Assembly (NCBI RefSeq): GCF_018221465.1
Contig: NZ_JAAIKR010000009.1
Location: 62,001-126,000 of the forward strand
Origin: Shewanella intestini
GTDB lineage: Bacteria; Pseudomonadota; Gammaproteobacteria; Enterobacterales; Shewanellaceae
Direction: 5' to 3'
DNA length: 64,000 nucleotides
The notes below the pieces were generated by a model. It was not told where the DNA came from and made no database searches. It was given only the letters and a program-made list of their open reading frames with translations. The position numbers and the translations under genes are program-made. Below, piece after piece: positions 27,397 through 36,781 of the stretch (the stretch's first letter is position 1; every line of letters begins with the position of its first letter).

Positions 27397-28612
27397 TCCC
27401 CAAAGCAATCCATCACAACTTGCCCCACGAGGTATGCGCCACCAAATTGCACTTTTAGGCCGTCGTAATGCCGGTAAATCGTCAATATTAAACATGATGG
27501 TCGGCCAACAAGTGTCCATTGTGTCCGACATAAAAGGCACGACCACAGATGCGGTTGCCAAGCCTTACGAATTACTGCCATTAGGGCCAGTGACATTTTT
27601 TGATACCGCCGGTGTTGATGATGGCAGTGAACTAGGCCCGCAAAGGATACAGGCCACATTACAAGTGATGTACCGCGCCGATATCGCGCTGTTAGTTACT
27701 GATGAGCAAGGGCTCACTGACACCGAACTGGCGTTAATTGCGCAAGCTAAAACCCTGCAATTACCCTTATTAGTGGTATTTAATAAAACCGATTTACGCG
27801 CACTACATCCAAAAGATAGCGCCTATTGCACCGAACAACAGCTGCCTTTTGTGGCGGTTTCGGCCGCCACCTCAAAGGGCAATGCCGACCTAAAACAAGC
27901 CATTTATGACCTCGTGCCTGAGGAGTTAAAAAATGAACCCGCACTCGCCAGTGATTTGTACCAAGCAGGCGATCATGTAGTATGTGTGGTCCCCATTGAT
28001 ACTGCTGCGCCTAAAGGCCGGTTAATCCTCCCGCAAGTGCAAATTTTACGTGAGGCACTCGATAACAACGCCATCGCCACCGTCGTAAAAGAGACCCAAC
28101 TACCGGATTTATTGCAACAACTTCCCAGCCCACCGGCATTGATCATCTCAGATGCGCAGGTGATAAAACACATTGACCAAATCGTACCGCAAACGATTCC
28201 GCTCACCACCTTCTCAACCCTTTTTGCGCGTTTTAAAGGTGACTTAACCGCAATGGAAGCCGGTGCTGAGCAGTTCGATAACTTGCAAGATGGTGACAAA
28301 ATATTGATTTGTGAAGCTTGCAGTCATAACCCGCAAGCAGATGATATTGGCCGCGTAAAACTACCTAAGTGGATTAACAGCTATACCAACAAACAATTAG
28401 AATTTGAGGTGGTAATGGGACATGATTTCCCCAACAACCTTGAAGAATTTGCCTTAGTGGTGCATTGCGGCGCTTGCATGTTTAACCGCACCGAAATGCT
28501 GCGCCGAGTGAGAGAGTGCCAACGTCGTGGTGTCGCCATCACTAACTATGGGGTAGCAATATCTAAGCTACAAGGCGTGTTGCCTAGAATAATGAAGCCT
28601 TTTAAGGTGTAA
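27380..28612 (+). CDS. hydF: [FeFe] hydrogenase maturation GTPase/scaffold HydF
   Basis: GTPase that holds the assembled 2Fe subcluster and delivers it to apo-HydA. The N-terminal Era/TrmE-like G domain shows G1 GRRNAGKSS (27-35), DTAG (75-78) and FNKTD. The C-terminal 4Fe-4S ligands are ACSH (Cys314, His316) and HCGAC (His362, Cys363, Cys366), spaced 45 residues, essentially the CxH-X46-53-HCxxC family pattern. The length, 410, is normal. AAGGAA precedes the ATG. It closes the hyd operon and is followed by a strong terminator. Confidence 0.97.
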   Translation: MCQGINPQSNPSQLAPRGMRHQIALLGRRNAGKSSILNMMVGQQVSIVSDIKGTTTDAVAKPYELLPLGPVTFFDTAGVDDGSELGPQRIQATLQVMYRADIALLVTDEQGLTDTELALIAQAKTLQLPLLVVFNKTDLRALHPKDSAYCTEQQLPFVAVSAATSKGNADLKQAIYDLVPEELKNEPALASDLYQAGDHVVCVVPIDTAAPKGRLILPQVQILREALDNNAIATVVKETQLPDLLQQLPSPPALIISDAQVIKHIDQIVPQTIPLTTFSTLFARFKGDLTAMEAGAEQFDNLQDGDKILICEACSHNPQADDIGRVKLPKWINSYTNKQLEFEVVMGHDFPNNLEEFALVVHCGACMFNRTEMLRRVRECQRRGVAITNYGVAISKLQGVLPRIMKPFKV

Positions 28613-28634
28613 GATTTATTTTGCTGACGCCACT

Positions 28635-28662
28635 AAAAAGCCAAACATAAGTTTGGCTTTTT
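28635..28662. terminator. terminator of the hyd maturation operon (bidirectional)
   Basis: AAAAAGCCAAAC (28635-28646) / GTTTGGCTTTTT (28651-28662) is a perfect 12-bp stem with an ATAA loop. The A and T tracts at its two ends allow termination from either side. Confidence 0.92.
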
Positions 28663-28686
28663 AGGTTTTTAGCAGTTAATTTTCAT

Positions 28687-28776
28687 CTTAGTCTTAGCCT
28701 TAGTCTTAGCCTTAGTCTTAGCCTTAGTCTTAGCCTTAGTCTTAGCCTTAGTCTTAGCCTTAGCCTTAGCCTTAGT
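28687..28776. repeat. hexamer tandem repeat CTTAGT/CTTAGC, 15 units
   Basis: Fifteen consecutive 6-bp units: five and a half copies of the 12-mer CTTAGTCTTAGC alternate strictly, then CTTAGC appears three times in a row and a last CTTAGT closes the array. The unit is a permutation of TTAGTC/TTAGCC, telomere-like in sequence. It lies between the hydF terminator and the stop codon of the convergent DUF3087-like gene, outside any supported reading frame. Confidence 0.97.
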
Positions 28777-28796
28777 CAGCATCAACGTAATCTAGA

Positions 28797-29318
28797 TTAA
28801 TACTGTGCCAACATACTTTGCTCAAAATCATCAGTGCTCACGGTTAGGTTCAATTGCTGTATTTGTGCCTCAATCTGCTCAAGTTCAGCAGTGACTTTTT
28901 CCATCGTTAAGGTGTTATTGTCCAGCTCATACACATTGGCAAGGCTTTGGTAGTAAAACAGTGAAATAATGAGCGCGTCGGTTTGATTATCGTTGGCGGC
29001 TTGCTTAATCTTGGTAAGTTTTTTAAAGATTTTGTTTTGCAGCTGCTTTAATTGCCACACGTAATACACTTCATGAAACTGCGGCTTTTCGCGATTTTTA
29101 CGCACAATGAATGTGCATATCATCAAGGCGATGATCACCCCTAAAAAATTCAAATTAAAATTGCCCGTCGAACCATCGGGCATGGCTTGTGAACCATAAA
29201 AGGCAATCAGCACTTGGCCAATCAGTACCGACAACCCCGCTAACATCGCAATCAATGCCATTTGCACCCGATTGTTCATTTTGCGGTATTGGGCTTTATT
29301 GATAACTTCTAACTTCAT
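28797..29318 (-). CDS. DUF3087-like two-helix membrane protein
   Basis: A 173-residue protein with two transmembrane helices (ALIAMLAGLSVLIGQVLIAF around 21-40 and LNFLGVIIALMICTFIV around 57-73). A cytosolic, mostly helical C-terminal half follows (KLKQLQNKIFKKLTKIK onward, then coiled-coil-like EKVTAELEQIEAQIQQLN). I recall such proteins from Shewanella and Vibrio as DUF3087, a recollection rather than a test. Function unknown. It is convergent with hydF, and the hexamer repeat starts 20 bp beyond its stop codon. Confidence 0.65.
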   Translation of the reverse strand: MKLEVINKAQYRKMNNRVQMALIAMLAGLSVLIGQVLIAFYGSQAMPDGSTGNFNLNFLGVIIALMICTFIVRKNREKPQFHEVYYVWQLKQLQNKIFKKLTKIKQAANDNQTDALIISLFYYQSLANVYELDNNTLTMEKVTAELEQIEAQIQQLNLTVSTDDFEQSMLAQY

Positions 29319-29734
29319 TGTGGGTTTATTTCCAAAATATGGGCTGAAATGGTGACCATAGCATACTGTTTAACCGCCATGAACTCACCTAGCAACCTGT
29401 TGCTTTAGTAACAATTCAAGAACACATCACACTATTGACTTTCATTACGAATATAAACTTAAAACCAAACCTACACCCCAACACAACATCAGTAACAACA
29501 AACGTCACTTCAGCACCCAGTATTCACACAAAAATGCCTTTCGCTGTTGTTTTCGCTGCGCTGACCGTAGAATTAATTTGATACAGCGTACTGTCTGTAT
29601 CCTTTTCAAAACAATCGAAGTGAAGCGTCTTATCTTTTAATCACCGGCTGTGATTTTCATAACTTCACTCATCTTATCGCTCACTGAGCTGTCTCAGTTG
29701 AGAATCATTGTACTCGTAAATTCAAAGGTATTTC
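29319..29734. other. intergenic region upstream of gltS
   Basis: A divergent 416-bp promoter region between the DUF3087-like gene and gltS. No open frame or RNA gene is visible. A short interrupted dyad (GAGCTGTCTC, 29686-29695) lies about 40 bp before the gltS start. Confidence 0.4.
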
Positions 29735-30958
29735 ATGCAAGTTGTCTATTCTATCGGTGAACTGGAATCGTTTATTATTGCGATTTTAGTGTTATTTATC
29801 GGCCACACTGTTAACCGTCACGTTAGCGTATTAAAAAAATACAATATCCCCGAACCGATTGTGGGGGGGTTAATTGTTGCTGCTGTGATTACTCTTTTAC
29901 ACTTTAATAATATTGTGTTGGAGTTTAATTTGTCCTTACAAAACACCTTAATGTTGATGTTTTTCAGCACTGTTGGCCTTGCTGCCAATTACAAACTGCT
30001 GATGAAAGGTGGGGTAAAAGTTTTTTGGTTTTTAGGCATCGCCTCGTTGTATATCATTATTCAAAACGCCGTAGGTGTGAGCTTAGCCAAGGTGTTAGGC
30101 TTAGAACCTATTATGGGGTTAATTGCTGGGTCAATTACCTTGTCAGGCGGCCACGGTACGGGTGCGGCTTGGGCGCAAACGTTTTATGACCAATACGGCA
30201 TTCATACATTGGCATTAGCCATGGCAGCAGCCACGTTTGGTTTGGTTATTGGCGGGATTATTGGTGGCCCAGTCGCACAGCGATTAATTAATAAAAAGGG
30301 CTTAGTGTCTTCATACGGTATTGATGGCGACCACCATAAAGATCATCCTGATTTACACACTTACGACCAACTTGAAATCGACCGCATTAATGCCAAGAGC
30401 ATTTTAGAGATCTTATTCATTTTATTAGTGTGTGTTGCTGGCTCTCAGGCGATTTCTAAAGGCGTAAATGCATTAGATATTAGCTTCTTAAAAATGCCGA
30501 CATTTGTGTACGCACTGTTTATTGGTGTGGTGATCACCAACTTAACGGAAGTGAGTCGCGGTTATAAAATTAACAGCGAATCGGTTGATATTTTAGGGAC
30601 GATTTCATTGTCATTGTTCTTAGCAATGGCATTGATGAACCTCAAATTATGGGAAATTTTCAACCTCGCAGTGCCATTGCTCATTATCTTAATGATACAG
30701 GCAGTGATTATGGCGCTGTTTGCTTACTTTGTGACATTCCGTTTAATGGGCAGTAATTATGACGCGGCAGTTATTGCTGGCGGCCACTGCGGCTTTGGTA
30801 TGGGCGCAACCCCAACAGCGGTAATGAACATGGGCGCATTGGTTAATCGCACTGGGCCGTCACCACAAGCATTTATGATTGTGCCTATTGTAGGGGCGTT
30901 CTTTATTGATATCGTTAACGCCATTATCTTACAAGGTTACTTAAGCTTTATTGTGTAA
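29735..30958 (+). CDS. gltS: sodium/glutamate symporter GltS
   Basis: Na+-driven glutamate uptake across the inner membrane (ESS family). The 407 residues form about ten to twelve helices. Family landmarks are IPEPIVGGL after the first helix, the re-entrant GSITLSGGHGTGAAWAQTF block (around residues 134-152) and the matching second repeat AGGHCGFGMGATPTAVMNM near the C-terminus. The two inverted-repeat re-entrant loops are the substrate/Na+ site. Length agrees with E. coli GltS (401). It is monocistronic with its own terminator. Confidence 0.96.
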   Translation: MQVVYSIGELESFIIAILVLFIGHTVNRHVSVLKKYNIPEPIVGGLIVAAVITLLHFNNIVLEFNLSLQNTLMLMFFSTVGLAANYKLLMKGGVKVFWFLGIASLYIIIQNAVGVSLAKVLGLEPIMGLIAGSITLSGGHGTGAAWAQTFYDQYGIHTLALAMAAATFGLVIGGIIGGPVAQRLINKKGLVSSYGIDGDHHKDHPDLHTYDQLEIDRINAKSILEILFILLVCVAGSQAISKGVNALDISFLKMPTFVYALFIGVVITNLTEVSRGYKINSESVDILGTISLSLFLAMALMNLKLWEIFNLAVPLLIILMIQAVIMALFAYFVTFRLMGSNYDAAVIAGGHCGFGMGATPTAVMNMGALVNRTGPSPQAFMIVPIVGAFFIDIVNAIILQGYLSFIV

Positions 30959-31034
30959 CCCACGCCGCTAAGTCGCCGCTGACGATGCAGGTTTAGCGAA
31001 ATCAACCTCGCCATGTCATGCTTAAGCTAAAAAC

Positions 31035-31064
31035 AAAAACGCCAGACTAAGTCTGGCGTTTTTT
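31035..31064. terminator. terminator of gltS
   Basis: AAAAACGCCAGAC (31035-31047) / GTCTGGCGTTTTT (31051-31063), 13 bp, loop TAA, T run to 31064. It can also serve the convergent yecH gene. Confidence 0.92.
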
Positions 31065-31186
31065 ATTTCATCGATTTAGCAACATTAAGCCGATGACTTT
31101 TTTCTATTAATAGCGCAACTCAATGGGTTACCAGCATAGTGATACAAAGGCATATCTTTAATGCATAGATAAACAGAGCGGGTCAA

Positions 31187-31453
31187 TTAAGCTTCTTCTG
31201 CTTTTGCCGCTTCTTTGCTTGCACAGTGACCGCACTGGTTAATGGTAAAACCTTGTTCACCTTCAGTGATTCGGCCATTACTAACAAACAAATCAACAAG
31301 TTGTTCACCTGTCATATCGCTAGCTTGGCAAGTATGAAACTGCGCTTGCTCACCAAATTCCTGTGCAACTAATGCTAACCACTGATCACGAGGTTGAGGA
31401 GAGTGAGACTTCATTAAATTAATGACATTACGACCATGAATTGACTTTGACAT
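31187..31453 (-). CDS. yecH: YecH-family probable metal-binding protein
   Basis: An 88-residue protein matching E. coli YecH in layout: an N-terminal SIHGRNVINLM (like ESIHGHEVLNMM), a central FGEQAQFHTCQASDMTGEQL block, and a C-terminal GFTINQCGHC with a CxxC pair (two of three Cys near residues 73-76). The His/Cys placement suggests one bound metal ion. Function is unknown even in E. coli. An Ala/Glu-rich tail (KEAAKAEEA) is extra. It lies between the gltS terminator and hcr. Confidence 0.85.
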   Translation of the reverse strand: MSKSIHGRNVINLMKSHSPQPRDQWLALVAQEFGEQAQFHTCQASDMTGEQLVDLFVSNGRITEGEQGFTINQCGHCASKEAAKAEEA

Positions 31454-31724
31454 GAGAGACCTTTTAAAAATAAAACAAAATTGTACCCCCTAGCTCACCT
31501 TGTTAAAGTTGCGTTAGGTCAAGGTTTAGGCAGGGAATAAAAGCTAAATGATAATTATTTGTACCAAATCACATCCCCATCAAGCAGATAACGACGCTGA
31601 GAAAGTGAATATTAAATGAAAGGGTGAAGGGGAATACGCACACCAATAGGACGATAACCAAGTTTCATGCCAGCAGGCTTGGCCTAAAACCTCGCCAAGC
31701 TGACAATCATCAATGATGACAAAC

Positions 31725-33155
31725 TTACATTTCTAGATCCACATCAGAGGTAATTTTGGTTGAACAAGCCAACACATAACCGGCTTCAATTTCTGCTGCG
31801 GTTAAGGTCATTTTACTGCTTGAAATCGTCGTGCCATCGGTGACTTTACACTTACATGCACCACACACACCGCTACGACAAGCAGCAATAATCGGCAGCC
31901 CTTCTGCCTCAATGCCTTCAAGTAAGGTTTGGTCGCTGCCAAGGGCAATCTCTTTATCCGCGACCTTTAACATAAATCCACCAGCGGCTTTATGTTCACT
32001 GGCACTCAACTTAGGCGCATTTGAGGTTACACTTGCCACTTCACCAAAACTTTCTTGGTTAAAGTTGTCCATATTAAAGTCAGCGGCTTCTAACATGGCT
32101 TTTACCGCATCCATGTAAGATTGTGGGCCACAAACAAACACTGTACGGCTTTGATAATCAGGAACTAGCGTGGCTAGCTTTTCAACGTTAATACGCCCAG
32201 TTTCAAATTGAGTACCGTCAAAACGTGCTGATAAACTGGCGGTTTCACTGCCTTCACGCAATAAGTAACTTAATGAAAATTGTGGACTGCGTTGCGCCAT
32301 GGATGCCATCGCATCGGCAAAAATAACGTCGTGACTGCTTTGAGCACTGTGAACAAAAGCAATATCACTATCAACACTGGTGTCGCATAACCAACGTGAC
32401 ATTGAATGCATCGGCGTAACACCACTACCTGCACTTAAAAACAAGTATTTGTCAGCGGCAATATCAATAAGGTTGAATGCGCCATCAGGGCCAACAACCG
32501 TCACTTCGTCGTCCACATTTAGGTGTTCAGCTAAATGGTTAGAGACCAAACCACCTTCAATACGCTTCACCGTAACCATTAACGAATAAGGCCGTGATGG
32601 TGAAGATGCAATGGTATAACTGCGATAAACTGTTTTACCGTCAATGGTTAACTTAAAAGTTAAAAATTGACCCGGCTTAAAGTTAAACTTCACAGGCTCT
32701 AGGCCTTTAAAGCGAAAGCTCACCACATCGTGGGTTTCGTTCCATTTTTCAATGCAGCGCAATGTGACTTCTCTGCGTTGCCATTCATCTGCCGCTAACA
32801 CTTGCGCTTGAGTTGGCTGAGTTTGTGTTTGCTTAGAGGCTAATGCGCCAGCAAATGAAAAACCGCCTGTTGCAGGTTTAGTTGCCGCAGGTTTTTGCGC
32901 ACTAGCCAGCGCGCCTGAAAATGAAAAGCCTGAACTAGCAGGTTTTTCAGCGGCTTTGGCAGGGGTTGATGTGGCGTTGTCAGCTTGAGCAGACGACAAC
33001 GCACCAGCAAAAGAAAAACCAGATGAGCTTGGCGCCGCGGGTGTCGTTTTCAAGTTGGCATCGGTGGTCGGTGCGTTTGAGTTATCGCTGGCCGGCTCTT
33101 TTGATGATTGAGCGGATGCCAATGCTGTTGAAAATGAAAATCCTGAGGTACTCAT
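31725..33155 (-). CDS. hcr: NADH oxidoreductase for hybrid cluster protein, Hcr, with four N-terminal FSF repeats
   Basis: Reduces Hcp with NADH in nitric-oxide defence. Residues from about 125 on are a normal Hcr: FAD domain (RSYTIASSPSRPYSL), NAD domain (GSGVTPMHSM), and a C-terminal 2Fe-2S ferredoxin with Cys426, Cys431, Cys434 and Cys464. E. coli Hcr is about 322 residues; this protein has an N-terminal extension of roughly 120 residues. The extension holds four copies of a 13-residue motif, (S/G)GFSF-x2-AL-x-S-x-Q, at 4-16, 45-57, 75-87 and 97-109, separated by Pro/Ala/Thr/Lys-rich linkers. The function of the repeats is unknown. hcp is upstream in the same direction. Confidence 0.93.
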   Translation of the reverse strand: MSTSGFSFSTALASAQSSKEPASDNSNAPTTDANLKTTPAAPSSSGFSFAGALSSAQADNATSTPAKAAEKPASSGFSFSGALASAQKPAATKPATGGFSFAGALASKQTQTQPTQAQVLAADEWQRREVTLRCIEKWNETHDVVSFRFKGLEPVKFNFKPGQFLTFKLTIDGKTVYRSYTIASSPSRPYSLMVTVKRIEGGLVSNHLAEHLNVDDEVTVVGPDGAFNLIDIAADKYLFLSAGSGVTPMHSMSRWLCDTSVDSDIAFVHSAQSSHDVIFADAMASMAQRSPQFSLSYLLREGSETASLSARFDGTQFETGRINVEKLATLVPDYQSRTVFVCGPQSYMDAVKAMLEAADFNMDNFNQESFGEVASVTSNAPKLSASEHKAAGGFMLKVADKEIALGSDQTLLEGIEAEGLPIIAACRSGVCGACKCKVTDGTTISSSKMTLTAAEIEAGYVLACSTKITSDVDLEM

Positions 33156-33178
33156 AATTCACCTTACATACTAAAAAT

Positions 33179-33216
33179 AAAAAAACGGCGATAGCAGCCA
33201 AAGCCACTATCGCCGT
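33179..33216 (-). terminator. terminator between hcp and hcr
   Basis: ACGGCGATAG (33185-33194) / CTATCGCCGT (33207-33216) is a perfect 10-bp stem with a 12-nt loop. On the minus strand it is followed by seven T residues (33179-33185). It stands 10 bp after the hcp stop and 24 bp before the hcr start, so hcr is expected at lower level than hcp. Confidence 0.85.
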
Positions 33217-33225
33217 ATTCACAGA

Positions 33226-34887
33226 TTAAGCGCCTTTGTTAAGCATCGCGTTTAAGTCTGTTGCTACATCAGTGGTAGTACGAAGACCAAATTGATCTTC
33301 TAAAATCTTAGCAAGGTTTTCAGTTAAGAAACCTGGAGCGCTAGGACCTGTACGGATGTTTTTAACACCAAGCGATAATAATGTCAGTAATACTACAATC
33401 GCTTTTTGCTCGAACCAAGAAAGGACAAGGTGTAATGGCAATTCGTTAATGTCACATTCAAAAATGTCTTTTAACGCAAGTGCTAATTGGATTGCAGAAT
33501 AAGCATCGTTACATTGTCCAATATCTAATAGACGTGGAACACCGTTGATGTCACCAAACTCAAGTTTGTTGAATTTGTATTTACCACAACCTAACGTCAA
33601 GATGATTGAGTCATCTGGTACTGAAGTGGCTAAATCAGTGAAGTAACTACGTTCAGTTTTGTCACCGTCACAACCCCCAATAAGGAAGAAGTTTTTGATT
33701 GAACCGTTTTTCACGTTTTCAACAACAGTTGGCGCAGCCGCCATTAATGCATTATGTGCAAAACCAATGGTGATCATGTGTGGAATTTCGTCGTATTTAA
33801 AGCCTTCAAGTGCTTGTGCTTTTTCTACAACTTGGCTGAAATCGTCACCTTCAACGTGAGTAACGCCAGGCCAGCCAACAATACTACGAGTGTAAATACG
33901 GTCTGCATAATCGCCAACATTTGGGTCGATAATACAGTTAGAGGTCATCACAACAGCGCCTGGGAAAGTACCAAACTCTTGTTGTTGGTTTTGCCAAGCA
34001 CTACCGTAGTTACCTACTAAGTGTGGGTATTTTTTTAGCTCAGGGTAAGCAAGAGCAGGTAGCATTTCACCGTGGGTATAAACGTTAATGTCTTTACCTT
34101 CAGTTTGTTGCAAGATGAGCTCTAAATCTTTCATATCATGGCCAGAAACCAAGATAGCTTTACCTTTAACAGACTTAGTGTTGACTTGAGTTGGTTCTGG
34201 GTGACCAAATGAAGCCGTTTCACCCGCATCAAGCATTGCCATTATACGGTAGTTAAGTTGGCCAATTTCCATAGCAGTAGCAAATAGTTGGTCAGCATCA
34301 ACTGAATCTTCACCAATAAATGCCATGATTTTATGGAAATCACCAGCAACTTCAGCGTCAGTTTGGTCTAATACGCGAGCATGCTCCATGTAAGCTGCTG
34401 CACCTTTTAAGCCATATAGGCATAAAAGACGAAGACCAAGAATATCTTCATGTACATCACCGCGGTTAGGTAGTGCGATAGGTGCTTGTTCAAGCATTTC
34501 AAGTTGACTTGCAGCAAGGTTTAATTCGCCTTGATTAGCAATAACAACAGGAGTTTGACCAGCAGCTTCACATGCAGCAACGTAAGCGGCTTTTAATTCA
34601 TCACGGTAAGCTTGCGCTTGTTGTGCATAACCTGCTAAACGGTCGTCATCAAAGTTAACGTTAGTTAGCGTTGCGAAAAATGCTTTTGGTACAAACGTGT
34701 CAACTTCAGGATTAACAATACCAAATTCACGTGCTTTAACAGCATAAGCTGACACGCCTTGCAGCATATAAATAAGTAGATCTTGAAGGTCTGATGTTGA
34801 GGCTAATTTGCCACACATGCCTTGAGTATAACTACAGCCATTACCTTCTGGGGTACGAATTGTTTGCTCACATTGAACACAGAACAT
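33226..34887 (-). CDS. hcp: hybrid cluster protein (hydroxylamine reductase / protein S-nitrosylase)
   Basis: Hcp reduces nitric oxide or hydroxylamine at low level under anaerobic nitrosative stress. The 553-residue protein starts FCVQCEQTI and has N-terminal Cys at 3, 6, 18 and 25 (CX2CX11CX6C), the enterobacterial class II spacing of a 2Fe-2S cluster. Hybrid-cluster ligand regions are visible in [24 protein letters not shown] and DIGQCND. The ATG at 34887 was chosen because a GGAG lies 9 nt upstream; the GTG two codons earlier (34893) is too close to that ribosome site. An NsrR-like operator lies at 34909-34933, just upstream. Confidence 0.97.
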   Translation of the reverse strand: MFCVQCEQTIRTPEGNGCSYTQGMCGKLASTSDLQDLLIYMLQGVSAYAVKAREFGIVNPEVDTFVPKAFFATLTNVNFDDDRLAGYAQQAQAYRDELKAAYVAACEAAGQTPVVIANQGELNLAASQLEMLEQAPIALPNRGDVHEDILGLRLLCLYGLKGAAAYMEHARVLDQTDAEVAGDFHKIMAFIGEDSVDADQLFATAMEIGQLNYRIMAMLDAGETASFGHPEPTQVNTKSVKGKAILVSGHDMKDLELILQQTEGKDINVYTHGEMLPALAYPELKKYPHLVGNYGSAWQNQQQEFGTFPGAVVMTSNCIIDPNVGDYADRIYTRSIVGWPGVTHVEGDDFSQVVEKAQALEGFKYDEIPHMITIGFAHNALMAAAPTVVENVKNGSIKNFFLIGGCDGDKTERSYFTDLATSVPDDSIILTLGCGKYKFNKLEFGDINGVPRLLDIGQCNDAYSAIQLALALKDIFECDINELPLHLVLSWFEQKAIVVLLTLLSLGVKNIRTGPSAPGFLTENLAKILEDQFGLRTTTDVATDLNAMLNKGA

Positions 34888-34908
34888 TGACACACTCTCC
34901 TAATTGCT

Positions 34909-34933
34909 AATCATGTATAACATTTACATGTTT
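34909..34933. promoter_or_regulatory. NsrR-type operator upstream of hcp
   Basis: An exact inverted repeat CATGTA-N7-TACATG (34912-34917 and 34925-34930), embedded in AA...TT flanks, fits the NsrR core ATGyA-N7-TrCAT. It begins 22 bp before the hcp ATG. hcp is a classic NsrR target, which makes nitric-oxide-controlled repression likely. No clear FNR site was seen; TTGAT in the minus-strand upstream is a single half-site. Confidence 0.7.
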
Positions 34934-35084
34934 AAAGCGAGTGTACTCTTTACTGAGAAAATCAAAACCTATTTTAAACACACGTTAATCATTTTATGAG
35001 TTATATCACTTTTTCTTGAATCGCGTGACTCAGCATAAATAATAATTAATTCAATATTAATCATATATTTAGTTATAAAAACAA

Positions 35085-35120
35085 AAAAATACCGCTAATG
35101 ATAAAATTAACGGTATTTTT
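35085..35120 (-). terminator. terminator of the FG-GAP protein gene
   Basis: AAAAATACCG (35085-35094) / CGGTATTTTT (35111-35120) with a 16-nt inner part that pairs partly (TAAT/ATTA). The minus-strand side has a seven-residue T run. It lies 78 bp after the stop of the 35198 gene, inside the 310-bp gap before hcp. Confidence 0.75.
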
Positions 35121-35197
35121 CTGAACACGGCCTTTAAGAGCACGCTAAAACATTGACTTTATTGATAATGAATCTTATTTGCATGTAAAAACAGCAC

Positions 35198-36781
35198 TTA
35201 CTTGGCAATTAACACCCTTAACTGTTGTTGTAGCTTGTCATCATCTTGCGGACCATACTGTAGATATAAATCGTCTTTACCGTCGCCATTGATATCGGCA
35301 ACTGACAACATACTGCCTTCAGTAGGGACATCGACGTTAAGCGATTGGCTTTTACGGCTAAAAGGCACAGCCCCTTTTTGACCCGTATAAATTTTGATCG
35401 CAGCGTCGCTGTCTGACAACAACAGTTCATCTAACCCATCGCCATTTATGTCAGCGACCATCACCACAGGTTGACCGCTTTGGCCGGAGGTTAAGCTAAA
35501 GTTGAGCTGCACTTGCTTGCTTTCATTGGCTTCACTAGGAAACTGACTATTGGTGTCCATTTTAAATATGTAGACGTCTTGATCGATGCTGCCCGACAAC
35601 AAGGCACCGATCACTTGCGTGACACCAATATCAAAACCAGACACGATTACTTCCTCAATATTGTCGTTATCAAGGTCGGCAAACTTAAGCCCGGTTAATG
35701 TCCCTTCTGCGCGAATAAGACTACTTGGGTTACGACTAAATTGAACCGTATTAGATAGCGACTCACTGTTAGGTTGCGTCCCTAAATACACCTCATAGTC
35801 ATTGCTGCGGTCAAACACACCTGAACTTTTGGTATAACGCACCACTAAATCGGTAAAGCCGTCGCCGTTGATATCTTTAATGTGCTCTACCTTACGATAG
35901 AGTAAATCGCTTTGATCAAGCGGTTTGCCATAGGCGTCGCGCTTATTCCACCAATTAACACCGCTGATTGGCTGACTGACCGACACAAAGCCAGCGACAT
36001 CAGCAAATGTGCCATCTTCCTTTTGATAATAAACCTCCAACATGCCTTCGCCTACTTTAATTAAATCAAGGCGTTGGTCAAAGTTCATGTCACTGTAAAA
36101 TATTTCACTGCGGCTGTATTCTGCCCCACTTTGAGTCACTTCAACAATCGGCAACAAGCCAATACTTTGTTGATGCCAACTACCGTCTGCTTGGGCCAAC
36201 AATAAATGGGTTTGATTAAAGTCACTGATGATCACATCCCCTAAGCCGTCACCGTTAATGTCCCGCACAAAATCTCCCTTAGCGATATAATCAGGCTTTT
36301 CTGTCATCACCAATGAACTGATCGGCGCAACTTCAAGCCAATGCTGATGCTCATTTTTAACAGGCGGTGTTGTTACTGCGGCATCACGGTAAGGTGTCAC
36401 GTATTGGTAAAGCATATCTTTACTGGTAAAGAACAAGTTTTGAAGCGGATTATTGGGCAGTGGGTCGTCAGGCTCAAAGACATCGTACTGAATAAAGCTG
36501 CGGTCAATTAAGGCTTTATCTAATCGGCTGAGCTTGTTGTCAACGAAACCATAAATCAATAACCAGCGTTGCTGCTTGTCGTCAACGCCAACCGTAATTA
36601 ATTCATTACCTGGATGGGGTAACACATTGGCACTAATCACCCCTTGGGTTAACGTCATTTCGGTCGTAATAACATGCTCATCAAACGTCATTGCTTGCGC
36701 AGATGTTGCCATTATACCTGTGAGTGCCAACCAACAGCCGATCGTTAATTTATTGCGCCAGTGTTGTCTCATCCCTTTCAT
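35198..36781 (-). CDS. secreted FG-GAP/VCBS repeat protein
   Basis: A 527-residue protein with a signal peptide (ending near SAQA, residue 30). At least six FG-GAP/VCBS-type repeats follow, each with an EF-hand-like calcium loop: DINGDG (first at 174-179), DMNFDQ, DINGDG, DLDNDN, DINGDG and DINGDG. The repeats are expected to form a beta-propeller. No enzymatic domain is recognisable. Such proteins are usually exported and act in adhesion or as calcium-stabilised scaffolds; no partner gene is next to it. The start could be M1 or M4. Confidence 0.85.
   Translation of the reverse strand: MKGMRQHWRNKLTIGCWLALTGIMATSAQAMTFDEHVITTEMTLTQGVISANVLPHPGNELITVGVDDKQQRWLLIYGFVDNKLSRLDKALIDRSFIQYDVFEPDDPLPNNPLQNLFFTSKDMLYQYVTPYRDAAVTTPPVKNEHQHWLEVAPISSLVMTEKPDYIAKGDFVRDINGDGLGDVIISDFNQTHLLLAQADGSWHQQSIGLLPIVEVTQSGAEYSRSEIFYSDMNFDQRLDLIKVGEGMLEVYYQKEDGTFADVAGFVSVSQPISGVNWWNKRDAYGKPLDQSDLLYRKVEHIKDINGDGFTDLVVRYTKSSGVFDRSNDYEVYLGTQPNSESLSNTVQFSRNPSSLIRAEGTLTGLKFADLDNDNIEEVIVSGFDIGVTQVIGALLSGSIDQDVYIFKMDTNSQFPSEANESKQVQLNFSLTSGQSGQPVVMVADINGDGLDELLLSDSDAAIKIYTGQKGAVPFSRKSQSLNVDVPTEGSMLSVADINGDGKDDLYLQYGPQDDDKLQQQLRVLIAK

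Noticed and set aside
31677-31700. 7-bp stem after hcr as terminator
   Set aside because: Stem is perfect but not followed by T residues on the minus strand, so termination there is doubtful.
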